Below the pieces are notes generated by a model that was given only the letters and a program-made list of their open reading frames with translations, had not been told where the DNA came from and made no database searches. From an uncultured Erysipelotrichaceae bacterium (GTDB taxonomy: Bacteria; Bacillota_I; Bacilli_A; Erysipelotrichales; Erysipelotrichaceae), in NCBI GenBank assembly GCA_902795525.1, contig CADBLN010000145.1:1-5614 (forward strand): DNA of 5,614 bases, read 5' to 3'. A program made the position numbers and the translations under genes. Positions 1-5,292 of this stretch are shown here, piece by piece; the first letter of the stretch is position 1; each line of letters begins with the position of its first letter.

Positions 1-160
1 AAGCAATGCAAACTTGTACAAGTTTGCGAATTTTGCGAAGCGGCCCGATGGCCTGTCCTCGCAAAAATGCTTGTTGGTGACATTTCCCCAAACCACTGAG
101 ATTGCCACCTTCGGTGACGGCTGCGCGTTCAAAGAACGCTGAAAAAGCAAACAAATGCAA
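1..160. other. GC-rich, hairpin-dense intergenic element (unidentified)
   Basis: No gene is recognised here. The first 120 bases are 50% G+C by direct count, against about one third in the operon next door. Several inverted repeats lie in a row: a 20-bp palindrome (8-27); an outer stem 31-38/59-66 (TTTTGCGA/TCGCAAAA) enclosing an inner GGCC/GGCC stem (42-45/50-53); a CACC/GGTG mini-hairpin (near 107-117); and a 6-bp GCGTTC/GAACGC stem with an AAA loop (125-139). GGTGAC occurs twice (76-81 and 113-118). It lies beyond the terminator of the minus-strand operon and may continue past the window edge. It could be a dispersed intergenic repeat, the end of a mobile element, or a structured RNA. None of these can be chosen from this window alone. 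Confidence 0.45.
8..27. repeat. Perfect 20-bp palindrome
   Basis: GCAAACTTGT is followed directly by its reverse complement ACAAGTTTGC, with no spacer. Such a site could bind a dimeric protein or extrude as a hairpin. It is the outermost part of the GC-rich element at 1-160. No T-tract follows on the plus strand, so it does not look like a terminator in that direction. Confidence 0.8.
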
Positions 161-162
161 AG

Positions 163-205
163 AAAAACGCTACGCAAATGGATAAATCATCTGCATAGCG
201 TTTTT
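163..205 (-). terminator. Strong intrinsic terminator of the ecf-truA-mscS operon
   Basis: Arms 163-180 and 188-205 form a long hairpin. Read as plus-strand RNA the stem has two C/A mismatches (173/195 and 177/191). Read as minus-strand RNA both become G.U wobbles, giving an uninterrupted 18-bp stem with a 7-nt loop, ending in UUUUU and then CUUU. This asymmetry indicates the minus strand, as expected about 70 nt after the mscS stop codon. A run of T also follows the stem on the plus strand, so some bidirectional activity is possible. Confidence 0.88.
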
Positions 206-271
206 GGTTTCCCGTTTACCCGGCAGAAGCCATATTTTTATGGTACTTCCTTATGGTTCTCTGTCTGACCT

Positions 272-1072
272 TTAGTATATTTTGTTTTTGTCATAAGCTT
301 GTTTTATTTTGAGCCTAATTTCCTGTTCAATCCTTATTCTATCTGTTGGATTAACCTTGGCAACCACCACAACATCATAAGTATTGAATGTCATATTGCC
401 AATGCCTTGAACATAAGGCTGTTCCAATAAAGCTTCATCATTGTAATCCAAAAGGGCTTTTTCGATTATCTTTGTGGCCTTTTCGACAGGTAAAGCTAAT
501 GGAGTATTCATATTAATCCTTAAAACATGAAACTTCGTAGAATAATTGGTAATGTTTTTAATTTGACCATTTGGAATAATAATCCTTTGACCATCAATTG
601 ATTCAATATATGTAGACTTAACTGCTATTGCGCTTACAACTCCTTCATATTCTCCAATTTTGACATAATCTCCAACCGCATATGGTCTTTCAAAAGTTAG
701 AAAAACACCAGCAATAAAATCTTGAGCTATGCTTTGAGCTCCAAGAGATATAATCAAACTACCGATACCAGCAGTTACGATTAGGCTGTTTACGGAACTG
801 CCATAACCAAGAATATTCAAGATAAAAGCTATGGCCACAAAGTAAACAACATATCTAAAGACACTTCTAGTCACCGTCATTGATGTGATTACTCGTTTTC
901 CTCTTTCAACATCATCTAACTCTTTCGCTTTGTTTATTGTTTTGCCAGTTAGGTTAGATACTAACTTTAGAATCATGTTTGCGACAAACCAAACCGCAAT
1001 AATTATCAATAAATTAACTACCAGTTCCCAAAAACTAGTTTCAATCTTTTCAAACAACTTCTTCCAATCCAT
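272..1072 (-). CDS. mscS: Small-conductance mechanosensitive channel, MscS family
   Basis: This 266-residue inner-membrane channel would open under membrane tension to release solutes during hypo-osmotic shock. Predicted helices are TM1 (about 15-38), TM2 (about 71-90) and the pore-lining TM3 (about 94-126), rich in Gly/Ala (TAGIGSLIISLGAQ). The beta domain follows, with FERPYAVGDYVKIG (127-140) and the family signature IIIPNGQI (164-171), then the mixed C-terminal domain. Its length is typical of short three-TM members. The ATG at 1070-1072 is chosen because GAGGA (1084-1088) lies 11 nt upstream and the gene then starts 7 nt after the truA stop. Upstream alternatives (TTG at 1099, ATG at 1093 or 1090) have no ribosome site and would overlap truA. 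It is the last gene of the operon, just before the terminator. Family assignment is firm; gating properties are inferred. Confidence 0.93.
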   Translation of the reverse strand: MDWKKLFEKIETSFWELVVNLLIIIAVWFVANMILKLVSNLTGKTINKAKELDDVERGKRVITSMTVTRSVFRYVVYFVAIAFILNILGYGSSVNSLIVTAGIGSLIISLGAQSIAQDFIAGVFLTFERPYAVGDYVKIGEYEGVVSAIAVKSTYIESIDGQRIIIPNGQIKNITNYSTKFHVLRINMNTPLALPVEKATKIIEKALLDYNDEALLEQPYVQGIGNMTFNTYDVVVVAKVNPTDRIRIEQEIRLKIKQAYDKNKIY

Positions 1073-1079
1073 AATCAAA

Positions 1080-1814
1080 TTAATCCTCATCATAACCAAT
1101 CTTAATCAAATAAAGCCCACAAGCTGGCGCATTATAATGAACGGTTTCCTTATCTTCTTGAACTAACATATCTTCAATTTCTTCTATTGACAATTTGCCC
1201 TTGCCAACTTCAATGAGAGTTCCAACAATCATCCTAACCATGTGCCTTAAAAAGCCATTCCCAATAATGTCGAAACTGATAATCCCGTTATTCTCTGTTA
1301 TGTCAATTGAATATATGGTTCTAACTTGATCACTAATTTCAAACAACTTTGTGGCATTAAAACTTGTGAAATCATGTTCTCCTACAAAGACTTTGCTTGC
1401 AGTACGCATTTTTTCAACATCTAGAGGTTCACATAATTGATAGGCATAGTTTCTTTGCAAAGGATTGTAAGCTGCCGTATTAACCATATAACTATAAAAC
1501 TTCCATTTTGCATCATACCTTGCATGAAAACTATCAGGAACCCTAAGACAAGAACTAACATAAATATCATCAGGAAGCTGTGAGTTAATAGCCCTTTCAA
1601 AATTCAAAAAGACCTTGTCACAATCAAAATGAAACACTTGCTCAACTGCATGCACTCCTTTATCTGTTCTGCCTGCACCTGTGATATGAATATTTTGCTG
1701 AGTTAAATTATACAAAGCCTGTTGGATTTGATTTTGTATTGTTTCACCATTTGGCTGAATTTGCCAACCATTATAATTTGTCCCATCATATACTACTGTT
1801 GCCTTATATCTCAT
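1080..1814 (-). CDS. truA: tRNA pseudouridine(38-40) synthase TruA
   Basis: TruA isomerises uridines 38, 39 and 40 in the anticodon arm of many tRNAs; it is a cytoplasmic homodimer. The 244-residue length is normal for the family. The N-terminus carries YDGTNYNGWQIQPN (9-22), typical of TruA. The catalytic motif GRTDKGVHA (48-56) supplies the nucleophile Asp51. FHARYDAKWKFYSY (96-109) is the second conserved block, and GNGFLRHMVRMIVGTL lies in the C-terminal half. The start ATG overlaps the ecfT stop in an ATGA junction, and GAGGA (1822-1826) lies 7 nt upstream inside ecfT, so translation is probably coupled. truA directly downstream of ecfT is common in Bacillota. All expected catalytic residues are visible. 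Confidence 0.97.
   Translation of the reverse strand: MRYKATVVYDGTNYNGWQIQPNGETIQNQIQQALYNLTQQNIHITGAGRTDKGVHAVEQVFHFDCDKVFLNFERAINSQLPDDIYVSSCLRVPDSFHARYDAKWKFYSYMVNTAAYNPLQRNYAYQLCEPLDVEKMRTASKVFVGEHDFTSFNATKLFEISDQVRTIYSIDITENNGIISFDIIGNGFLRHMVRMIVGTLIEVGKGKLSIEEIEDMLVQEDKETVHYNAPACGLYLIKIGYDED
1084..1088 (-). promoter_or_regulatory. Ribosome binding site deciding the mscS start
   Basis: GAGGA on the minus strand lies inside the last codons of truA, 11 nt before the ATG at 1070-1072. Spacing is slightly long but the site favours this start over the TTG/ATG codons at 1088-1099, which have nothing similar upstream. Placing the site inside the preceding gene suggests translational coupling. 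Confidence 0.6.
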
Positions 1815-2617
1815 TTACTCATCCTCACTGCAATATAAATCATTAGCCCAAGCAGTATATTTGCTACAATGATGACCACATAATCTCCAAACTTAAATTT
1901 CAAAGTTTTGTATCTGACTCTTTGTGCTCCCACAACATATCCCCTTGCCTCCATCGCATCAGCTAAATCATCAGCTCTTTGGAAACAAGAAACAAACATT
2001 GGAACAATTAATGACAATACTGCACTTATCTTCTCTTTCAAACTGCCATTTTCTAAATCAACCCCACGGCTTGCCTGAGCCTTTAAGATACGGTCTGCTT
2101 CCTCAATTAGCGTTGGAATAAACCTTAAAGCCAATGAAATCATCATGGCAATATCGTGAGTAGGAACTTTTAGTTTTTCTAACGGCAATAACAAATCTTC
2201 TATGCCTAAAGTCATATCCATCGGTTTGGTTGTTGCCGTAAGCAGTGTTGTTATCATTATCATCATCATTAATCTAACAATAATGTATAGAGTTTGAATA
2301 ACCGCATCAGAATAAATGTTTATTGGACCAAAGCTTAACCATAAGTCTCCTGTTTTAATAACTAGGATATTGATGATTCCCAAGAAAAGCAACATCGTAA
2401 GCATTGGTTTCATAGCTTTGAAAATAAAATCTAACTGCAATTTAGAAACAAGCACACAAAAGATGACAATCGTACCAATGATCAAATAACCCCACCATCC
2501 AGTAGGGATAAAAACCGCAATCAAAAGAGCCATCATAGCGCATATCTTACTACGAGGGTCTAACCGATGAAAAAATGAATCTAACGGAATATATTGGCCT
2601 AAAGTAACATTTTTCAT
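1811..2617 (-). CDS. ecfT: ECF transporter transmembrane coupling protein EcfT
   Basis: EcfT is the membrane scaffold linking the EcfA1/EcfA2 ATPases to exchangeable substrate-binding S components in ECF-type vitamin and micronutrient importers. It has 268 residues, normal for the family. The N-terminal LDPRSK block (19-24) is typical. Hydrophobic segments occur at about 25-58, 70-88, 105-128 and 245-265. The two coupling-helix signatures are visible: QASRG (181-185; Ser replaces Ala of the classical A-R-G) and EARGY (223-227), embedded in RADDLADAMEARGY. LRFIPTLIEEADRI (164-177) precedes the first. The start overlaps the ecfA2 stop (ATGA), with GAGG (2626-2629) 8 nt upstream. Being encoded with both ATPases but without an S component marks a group II, shared module; substrates cannot be named from here. 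Confidence 0.96.
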   Translation of the reverse strand: MKNVTLGQYIPLDSFFHRLDPRSKICAMMALLIAVFIPTGWWGYLIIGTIVIFCVLVSKLQLDFIFKAMKPMLTMLLFLGIINILVIKTGDLWLSFGPINIYSDAVIQTLYIIVRLMMMIMITTLLTATTKPMDMTLGIEDLLLPLEKLKVPTHDIAMMISLALRFIPTLIEEADRILKAQASRGVDLENGSLKEKISAVLSLIVPMFVSCFQRADDLADAMEARGYVVGAQRVRYKTLKFKFGDYVVIIVANILLGLMIYIAVRMSK

Positions 2618-3468
2618 TTCTTCAACCTCTTTGTTAATTCTTTAACCATTCCATCAATTGTAACTACATCTTTTGAAATGCTGATGCCATTTTTCTTGAG
2701 TAAATTCTTTAGACGAATTATTGATGGTGGATTTATATTTGCCTTTTCCATATACTCATCATTTTCAAAGAAAGTATTGATATCAGTCTGCATTAAAACC
2801 TTCCCATGGTCTAAAACAACAACTTCATCACAATAGTCTAAAACGTGTTCCATGTTATGAGTAACAATCAATATGGTTATCTTTTTCTCAGAATTTAGTT
2901 TTTTAAATAAATCCATCATTTGTTTAGCACCTTGTGGATCTAAACCAGCTGTTGGTTCATCCAAAACCAAGATCTCTGGACTCATAGCCAAAATGCCTGC
3001 AATAGCAACCCTTCTTTTCTGACCACCAGAAAGTTCTAATGGCGATTTTTCATAATCAAGTTCATCTATTCCAACTGTTCGAAGGCAGCTTTTCGCAATC
3101 TCTTCAGCCTCATGTTCGGCAACACCAAAGTTTTTAGGACCAAACGCTACATCCTTTATCAGGGTTTCTTCAAATAATTGGTATTCAGCAAACTGAAAAA
3201 CTAAACCCACCTTTTGTCTAAGTGCTTTAACTTGGGTAAAGCGCTTGTTGGCTTCAATTTCAAAATCTTGTACTGTAACCTTTCCTGCAGTTGGCAACAA
3301 TAATGCATTTAAATGTTGGACCATGGTAGTTTTGCCACTACCTGTAGCTCCGATAATCGCTGTTATCTTACCTAAAGACAATTCTAAATCAATTTCTTTT
3401 AAAGCTTGGAAAGCAAAAGGAGTATTTGGGGAATACTCATAGTCTACTTTTTCGAAACGAATTGACAT
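2614..3468 (-). CDS. ecfA2: ECF transporter ATP-binding subunit EcfA2
   Basis: This cytoplasmic ABC ATPase (284 residues) pairs with EcfA1 to power ECF import. Motifs in order: Walker A GATGSGKTT (40-48), Q-loop Gln92 in VFQFAEYQLFEETL, ABC signature LSGGQKRR (146-153), Walker B ILVLDEP with catalytic Glu171, D-loop GLDP (175-178) and switch His204 in VTHN. The QLFEET stretch after the Q-loop and the following AFGPKNFG distinguish EcfA2 from its partner. The C-terminal extension after about 225 is typical of EcfA proteins. Its ATG lies 25 nt inside the end of ecfA1, with a GGA-type ribosome site (GTGGAAG) about 7 nt upstream. Both nucleotide sites look intact. Confidence 0.96.
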   Translation of the reverse strand: MSIRFEKVDYEYSPNTPFAFQALKEIDLELSLGKITAIIGATGSGKTTMVQHLNALLLPTAGKVTVQDFEIEANKRFTQVKALRQKVGLVFQFAEYQLFEETLIKDVAFGPKNFGVAEHEAEEIAKSCLRTVGIDELDYEKSPLELSGGQKRRVAIAGILAMSPEILVLDEPTAGLDPQGAKQMMDLFKKLNSEKKITILIVTHNMEHVLDYCDEVVVLDHGKVLMQTDINTFFENDEYMEKANINPPSIIRLKNLLKKNGISISKDVVTIDGMVKELTKRLKK

Positions 3469-4271
3469 ATTTCTTCCACCATCCTTTCCATGCTTAAAGT
3501 TTCAGCTATCTTCATTCCATTTTGACTTAAAGCTTTTCTAAACTTATAAACAAATGGAATGTCCAACTGCATTTTTATCAAGGCTTCTTCTTTCTTAAAT
3601 ACTTCCAAAGGAGTTCCCGTTAAAGCAATTCTGCCCTTATCTACAACAATCACATTGTCTGATTGAGCAACTTCTTCAATATCATGAGTAATTGATATTA
3701 CTGTCAGTTTCTTATCCTTGTGTAATTCATTGATTAATTGGTTGATTTCTTTTTTTCCAGTAGGATCTAACATGCTTGTTGCTTCATCAAATACTAATAT
3801 ATTGTGTTTCATTGCTAACACACTTGCGATCGCAACTCTTTGTTTTTGACCACCCGAAAGCTTAGTTGGTTCATTATCCAAATAATCAAACATTCCGACT
3901 TTTTGAGCATATGTCTCTATTATTTCATCCATTTCATCTTGAGGAAAACAATGGTTTTCCAAACCAAAGGCAATATCATCCCTAACTGTCGAACCAATAA
4001 ACTGATTATCAGGATTTTGAAAGACAATGCCAATCTTATTTCTTATTTCATGCAGGTTTTCAGTTGTTAACTCTAAACCTTCCACTAATATGGAACCACT
4101 GTTCTTTTCTAACAAGCCTAATAAAAGCTTCGCAATGGTACTTTTCCCTGAACCATTATGACCAATGATAGTTGTATAACTGCCTTCTTCCACTACAAAA
4201 GAAATGTCCTTAACTGCCCAGTTTTCCCTATCATAGCTGTAGTTTAAATTTTTTACTTCAATAGCGTTCAT
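3444..4271 (-). CDS. ecfA1: ECF transporter ATP-binding subunit EcfA1
   Basis: This is the second ABC ATPase (275 residues) of the shared ECF module and the first gene of the operon. Motifs in order: Walker A GHNGSGKST (37-45), Q-loop Gln85 in VFQNPDNQFIGSTVRDD (83-99, characteristic of EcfA1), ABC signature LSGGQKQR (138-145), Walker B ILVFDEAT with catalytic Glu163, D-loop SMLDP (166-170) and switch His196 in ITHD. The EcfA1 and EcfA2 loops differ, as expected for a heterodimer. The start is well supported: AAGGAG (4277-4282) lies 5 nt before the ATG. The predicted transcript starts near 4288, leaving a leader of only about 17 nt. Confidence 0.96.
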   Translation of the reverse strand: MNAIEVKNLNYSYDRENWAVKDISFVVEEGSYTTIIGHNGSGKSTIAKLLLGLLEKNSGSILVEGLELTTENLHEIRNKIGIVFQNPDNQFIGSTVRDDIAFGLENHCFPQDEMDEIIETYAQKVGMFDYLDNEPTKLSGGQKQRVAIASVLAMKHNILVFDEATSMLDPTGKKEINQLINELHKDKKLTVISITHDIEEVAQSDNVIVVDKGRIALTGTPLEVFKKEEALIKMQLDIPFVYKFRKALSQNGMKIAETLSMERMVEEICQFVSKK

Positions 4272-4294
4272 AATAGCTCCTTCAGCACTTGATT

Positions 4295-4323
4295 ATTATA
4301 CATTATTTCATAATATAAATAAA
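4295..4323 (-). promoter_or_regulatory. Promoter of the ecfA1-ecfA2-ecfT-truA-mscS operon
   Basis: On the minus strand a perfect -10 box TATAAT (4295-4300) lies 17 nt downstream of TTTATT (4318-4323), a weak -35 matching three of six consensus positions. The predicted start is near 4288, 17 nt before ecfA1. The short leader leaves no room for a riboswitch, so any control should act at the promoter, possibly through the repeats at 4340-4379. Confidence 0.65.
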
Positions 4324-4339
4324 TGTAAGCTTTCTTTTG

Positions 4340-4379
4340 TTTTCATGAAAATTGCGATAAGATTTCACAAAATTTTCAT
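4340..4379. repeat. TTTTCAT / ATGAAAA operator-like repeat cluster
   Basis: A 12-bp perfect palindrome TTTTCATGAAAA (4340-4351) overlaps a 9-bp inverted repeat, ATGAAAATT (4345-4353) with AATTTTCAT (4371-4379), separated by 17 nt. The TTTTCAT copies at 4340 and 4373 are 33 bp apart, about three helical turns. The cluster lies roughly 50-90 bp upstream of the predicted ecf transcription start, in the region shared by two divergent units. It may be a regulator binding site; chance similarity in AT-rich DNA is also possible. Confidence 0.35.
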
Positions 4380-4443
4380 ATTAATAGTGTATAAATTAAG
4401 TAGGTCAAAAAAAAGAAAGACCCATTTCCCCCTTCTTGAATAA
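4345..4443 (+). CDS. Doubtful 32-residue basic/hydrophobic mini-ORF
   Basis: An ATG at 4345 opens a 32-codon frame ending at TAA 4441-4443. The peptide has a short hydrophobic stretch (IFILIVY, 10-16) followed by a basic patch (SRSKKRKT). No family is recognised. Its stop lies 12 nt before a plus-strand terminator hairpin (4456-4477) that otherwise has no upstream gene, which is the only positive argument. Against it, there is no ribosome site before the ATG, a frame of this length is not rare in AT-rich DNA, and the promoter evidence is weak: TTGATT (4289-4294) with TAATAT (4311-4316). Confidence 0.15.
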   Translation: MKIAIRFHKIFILIVYKLSRSKKRKTHFPLLE

Positions 4444-4455
4444 TAATTTTATAAT

Positions 4456-4485
4456 AAGAGAGCCTGAAGGCTCTTTTATTTTGTG
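4456..4485 (+). terminator. Plus-strand intrinsic terminator with no clear upstream gene
   Basis: The stem AGAGCC/GGCTCT (4459-4464/4469-4474) with a TGAA loop extends through a G.U and two A-U pairs to 4456/4477. TTTTATTTTG follows, so polarity is plus. The neighbour to the left, ecfA1, is transcribed away from it. It therefore ends either an unannotated transcript from 4300-4450, read-through antisense to the operon, or is left over from an older gene order. It lies immediately upstream of the promoter of the DUF296 gene and may insulate it. Confidence 0.6.
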
Positions 4486-4492
4486 GTAGAAT
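4464..4492 (+). promoter_or_regulatory. Extended -10 promoter giving a predicted leaderless mRNA
   Basis: TGGTAGAAT (4484-4492) is an extended -10 element: TG, one base, then TAGAAT. The -35 position at 17-nt spacing holds CTGAAG (4464-4469), a poor match, as is common where an extended -10 is present. Standard spacing puts the first transcribed base at 4499, exactly the A of the ATG of the next gene. No Shine-Dalgarno sequence occurs between here and that ATG, consistent with leaderless translation. Confidence 0.5.
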
Positions 4493-4498
4493 TTAAAT

Positions 4499-4900
4499 AT
4501 GAAATATCATGTGTTTAGACTGGTTTATGGTCAAGATTTAAAACAATCCATTATTGAATATTGTCGCCATAATAAGATTCATTCAGCTGCTGTTGTGACT
4601 GTTGTTGGATGTGTTTATCAGGCTTGTCTTCGCTTAGCTGATGGCAAAACTGTTAAAACCTTTGTTTCTAATTATGAAATTGTCTCCTTTGAGGGAACCA
4701 TTAGTAATTCTGGGGTACATTTTCATATCTCTCTTTCTGATGTAGAAGGACAAACCATTGGTGGTCACTTAATGGACAATACTCTTGTCAACACTACTGC
4801 GGAAATTGTCTTAGTTGATTTATCTAATGAATATCAATTGACTAGAGAATATGATGAAGCTACTGGCTATGATGAATTAGTAGTTAAATCCAGATTATGA
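4499..4900 (+). CDS. PPC/DUF296 domain protein
   Basis: This 133-residue protein is a single PPC (DUF296) domain, first described as the plant and prokaryote conserved domain of AT-hook proteins. Visible family features are YGQDLKQSI (10-18), the EIVSFEGTIS strand (60-69), GVHFHISLSD (72-81), GGHL (88-91) and the closing ATGYDELVV (121-129). His74, His76 and His90 match the histidines thought to bind metal in bacterial members. No AT-hook is present, so DNA binding should not be assumed. Structures of bacterial members show trimers, but the cellular function is not established. The ATG at 4499 has no ribosome site, while a promoter is placed to start transcription on it. The protein is full length and intact. 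Confidence 0.9.
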   Translation: MKYHVFRLVYGQDLKQSIIEYCRHNKIHSAAVVTVVGCVYQACLRLADGKTVKTFVSNYEIVSFEGTISNSGVHFHISLSDVEGQTIGGHLMDNTLVNTTAEIVLVDLSNEYQLTREYDEATGYDELVVKSRL

Positions 4901-4906
4901 TATAAT
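4877..4906 (+). promoter_or_regulatory. Promoter of the small membrane protein gene, overlapping the DUF296 stop codon
   Basis: TGATATAAT (4898-4906) is a perfect extended -10: the TGA stop codon of the preceding gene supplies the TGn and is followed by TATAAT. A weak -35, TTAGTA (4877-4882), lies 18 nt upstream. The start is predicted near 4913, giving an 18-nt leader that contains the ribosome site at 4918. The gene may also be reached by read-through from the DUF296 gene, since no terminator separates them. Confidence 0.6.
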
Positions 4907-4917
4907 CATTAGGTTAT

Positions 4918-4925
4918 GGAGGTGA
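4918..4925 (+). promoter_or_regulatory. Strong ribosome binding site deciding the start at 4931
   Basis: GGAGGTGA is a near-perfect complement of the 16S rRNA 3' end. GGAGG ends 8 nt before the ATG at 4931. An in-frame ATG at 4916 overlaps this site and has no site of its own, so 4931 is the start. Confidence 0.85.
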
Positions 4926-4930
4926 GGATT

Positions 4931-5164
4931 ATGTTGAAGTATTTTCCTATTTCTGCAACAGCAAAAAAATCAATAATTAACTTTATTGTTGTATTGGCTT
5001 GCTACATCGGTTTGATTTGGTTAGCTAGCTTTGTAAAAGCAGTAACCGGATGGGCTCCAATAATTGGTTTTTTAATTAAGCTTATTGCTAACACAATCCG
5101 TCTATATTGTGTTGTTGGATTAGTAGTCACAATCTTTTACTATTTTGGTATTATCCAAGAATAA
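4931..5164 (+). CDS. Small two-helix membrane protein, function unknown
   Basis: The gene encodes 77 residues with a basic N-terminus (KYFPISATAKKS) and two hydrophobic segments: about residues 15-36 and a longer stretch of about 41-73, with GWAPIIGFLIKLIANTIRLY in the middle. A GW/P turn near residue 40 may form a hairpin. There is no signal peptidase or lipobox motif and no recognisable catalytic residue. Small proteins of this shape are seen in many Bacillota with no assigned role; I do not recognise a named family with certainty. A promoter (TATAAT 4901-4906), a consensus ribosome site and a terminator 3 nt after the stop all support a real gene. Its position after the DUF296 gene does not by itself imply a joint function. 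Confidence 0.8.
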   Translation: MLKYFPISATAKKSIINFIVVLACYIGLIWLASFVKAVTGWAPIIGFLIKLIANTIRLYCVVGLVVTIFYYFGIIQE

Positions 5165-5167
5165 CAA

Positions 5168-5193
5168 AAACGCCTCACGGCGTTTCTTTTTTT
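5168..5193. terminator. Bidirectional terminator between convergent units
   Basis: The stem AAACGCC (5168-5174)/GGCGTTT (5179-5185) has a TCAC loop. On the plus strand CTTTTTTT follows, ending the small membrane protein gene. On the minus strand the stem ends in TTTTTG, immediately downstream of the tRNA 3' end. One hairpin therefore serves both converging transcripts. Confidence 0.88.
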
Positions 5194-5194
5194 A

Positions 5195-5270
5195 TGGCTG
5201 GGAATATAGGATTCGAACCTATGAAATGACGGAGTCAGAGTCCGTTGCCTTACCGCTTGGCTAATTCCCA
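5195..5270 (-). tRNA. tRNA-Gln (anticodon CUG)
   Basis: The minus strand folds into a full cloverleaf. The acceptor stem TGGGAAT/ATTCCCA has the U1-A72 pair typical of tRNA-Gln; a D-arm (GCC..GGC) follows; the anticodon stem ACGGA/TCCGT closes the loop CTCTGAC. The anticodon is CTG (5236-5238), reading CAG codons. The T-arm is ATAGG-TTCGAAT-CCTAT, the discriminator is G and CCA is encoded (5195-5197). The gene ends 2 nt before the terminator hairpin's T-run. Only 17 nt separate it from the upstream protein gene and no promoter is visible there, so it is probably cotranscribed or driven from inside that gene. Confidence 0.96.
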
Positions 5271-5272
5271 AT

Positions 5273-5292
5273 ATTAGGCTTTAACGCCTAAT
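5273..5292 (-). other. Short hairpin between the partial gene and tRNA-Gln
   Basis: ATTAGGC (5273-5279) and GCCTAAT (5286-5292) form a 7-bp stem with a 6-nt loop, overlapping the TAG stop of the upstream gene and ending 2 nt before the tRNA. There is no T-tract, so it is not a good terminator. It may protect the mRNA 3' end or present the tRNA 5' end for processing. Confidence 0.5.

Noticed and set aside
1..169. Open frame on the minus strand (about 56 codons) through the GC-rich element
   Set aside because: No ATG with a ribosome site, a TAG at 170-172 inside the terminator stem, and comparable open frames on the opposite strand (2-139). Openness is explained by higher G+C.
885..1166. Plus-strand frame antisense to the mscS/truA junction
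   Set aside because: Lies entirely opposite two well-supported genes, with no ribosome site or recognisable domain.
1924..2121. Plus-strand frame antisense to ecfT
   Set aside because: Mirror frame of a conserved gene; composition follows the antisense codons.
3245..3442. Plus-strand frame antisense to ecfA2
   Set aside because: Opposite the Walker A region of a clear ABC ATPase; no independent support.
3840..4070. Plus-strand frame antisense to ecfA1
   Set aside because: Opposite conserved ABC motifs; no ribosome site or family match.
4272..4295. Riboswitch in the leader of the ECF operon
   Set aside because: Vitamin riboswitches are common upstream of such transporters, but the predicted leader is only about 17 nt, containing little beyond the ribosome site.
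4450..4455. TATAAT as promoter of the DUF296 gene
   Set aside because: No -35 at usable spacing and transcription would begin inside the terminator hairpin; the extended -10 at 4484-4492 fits better.
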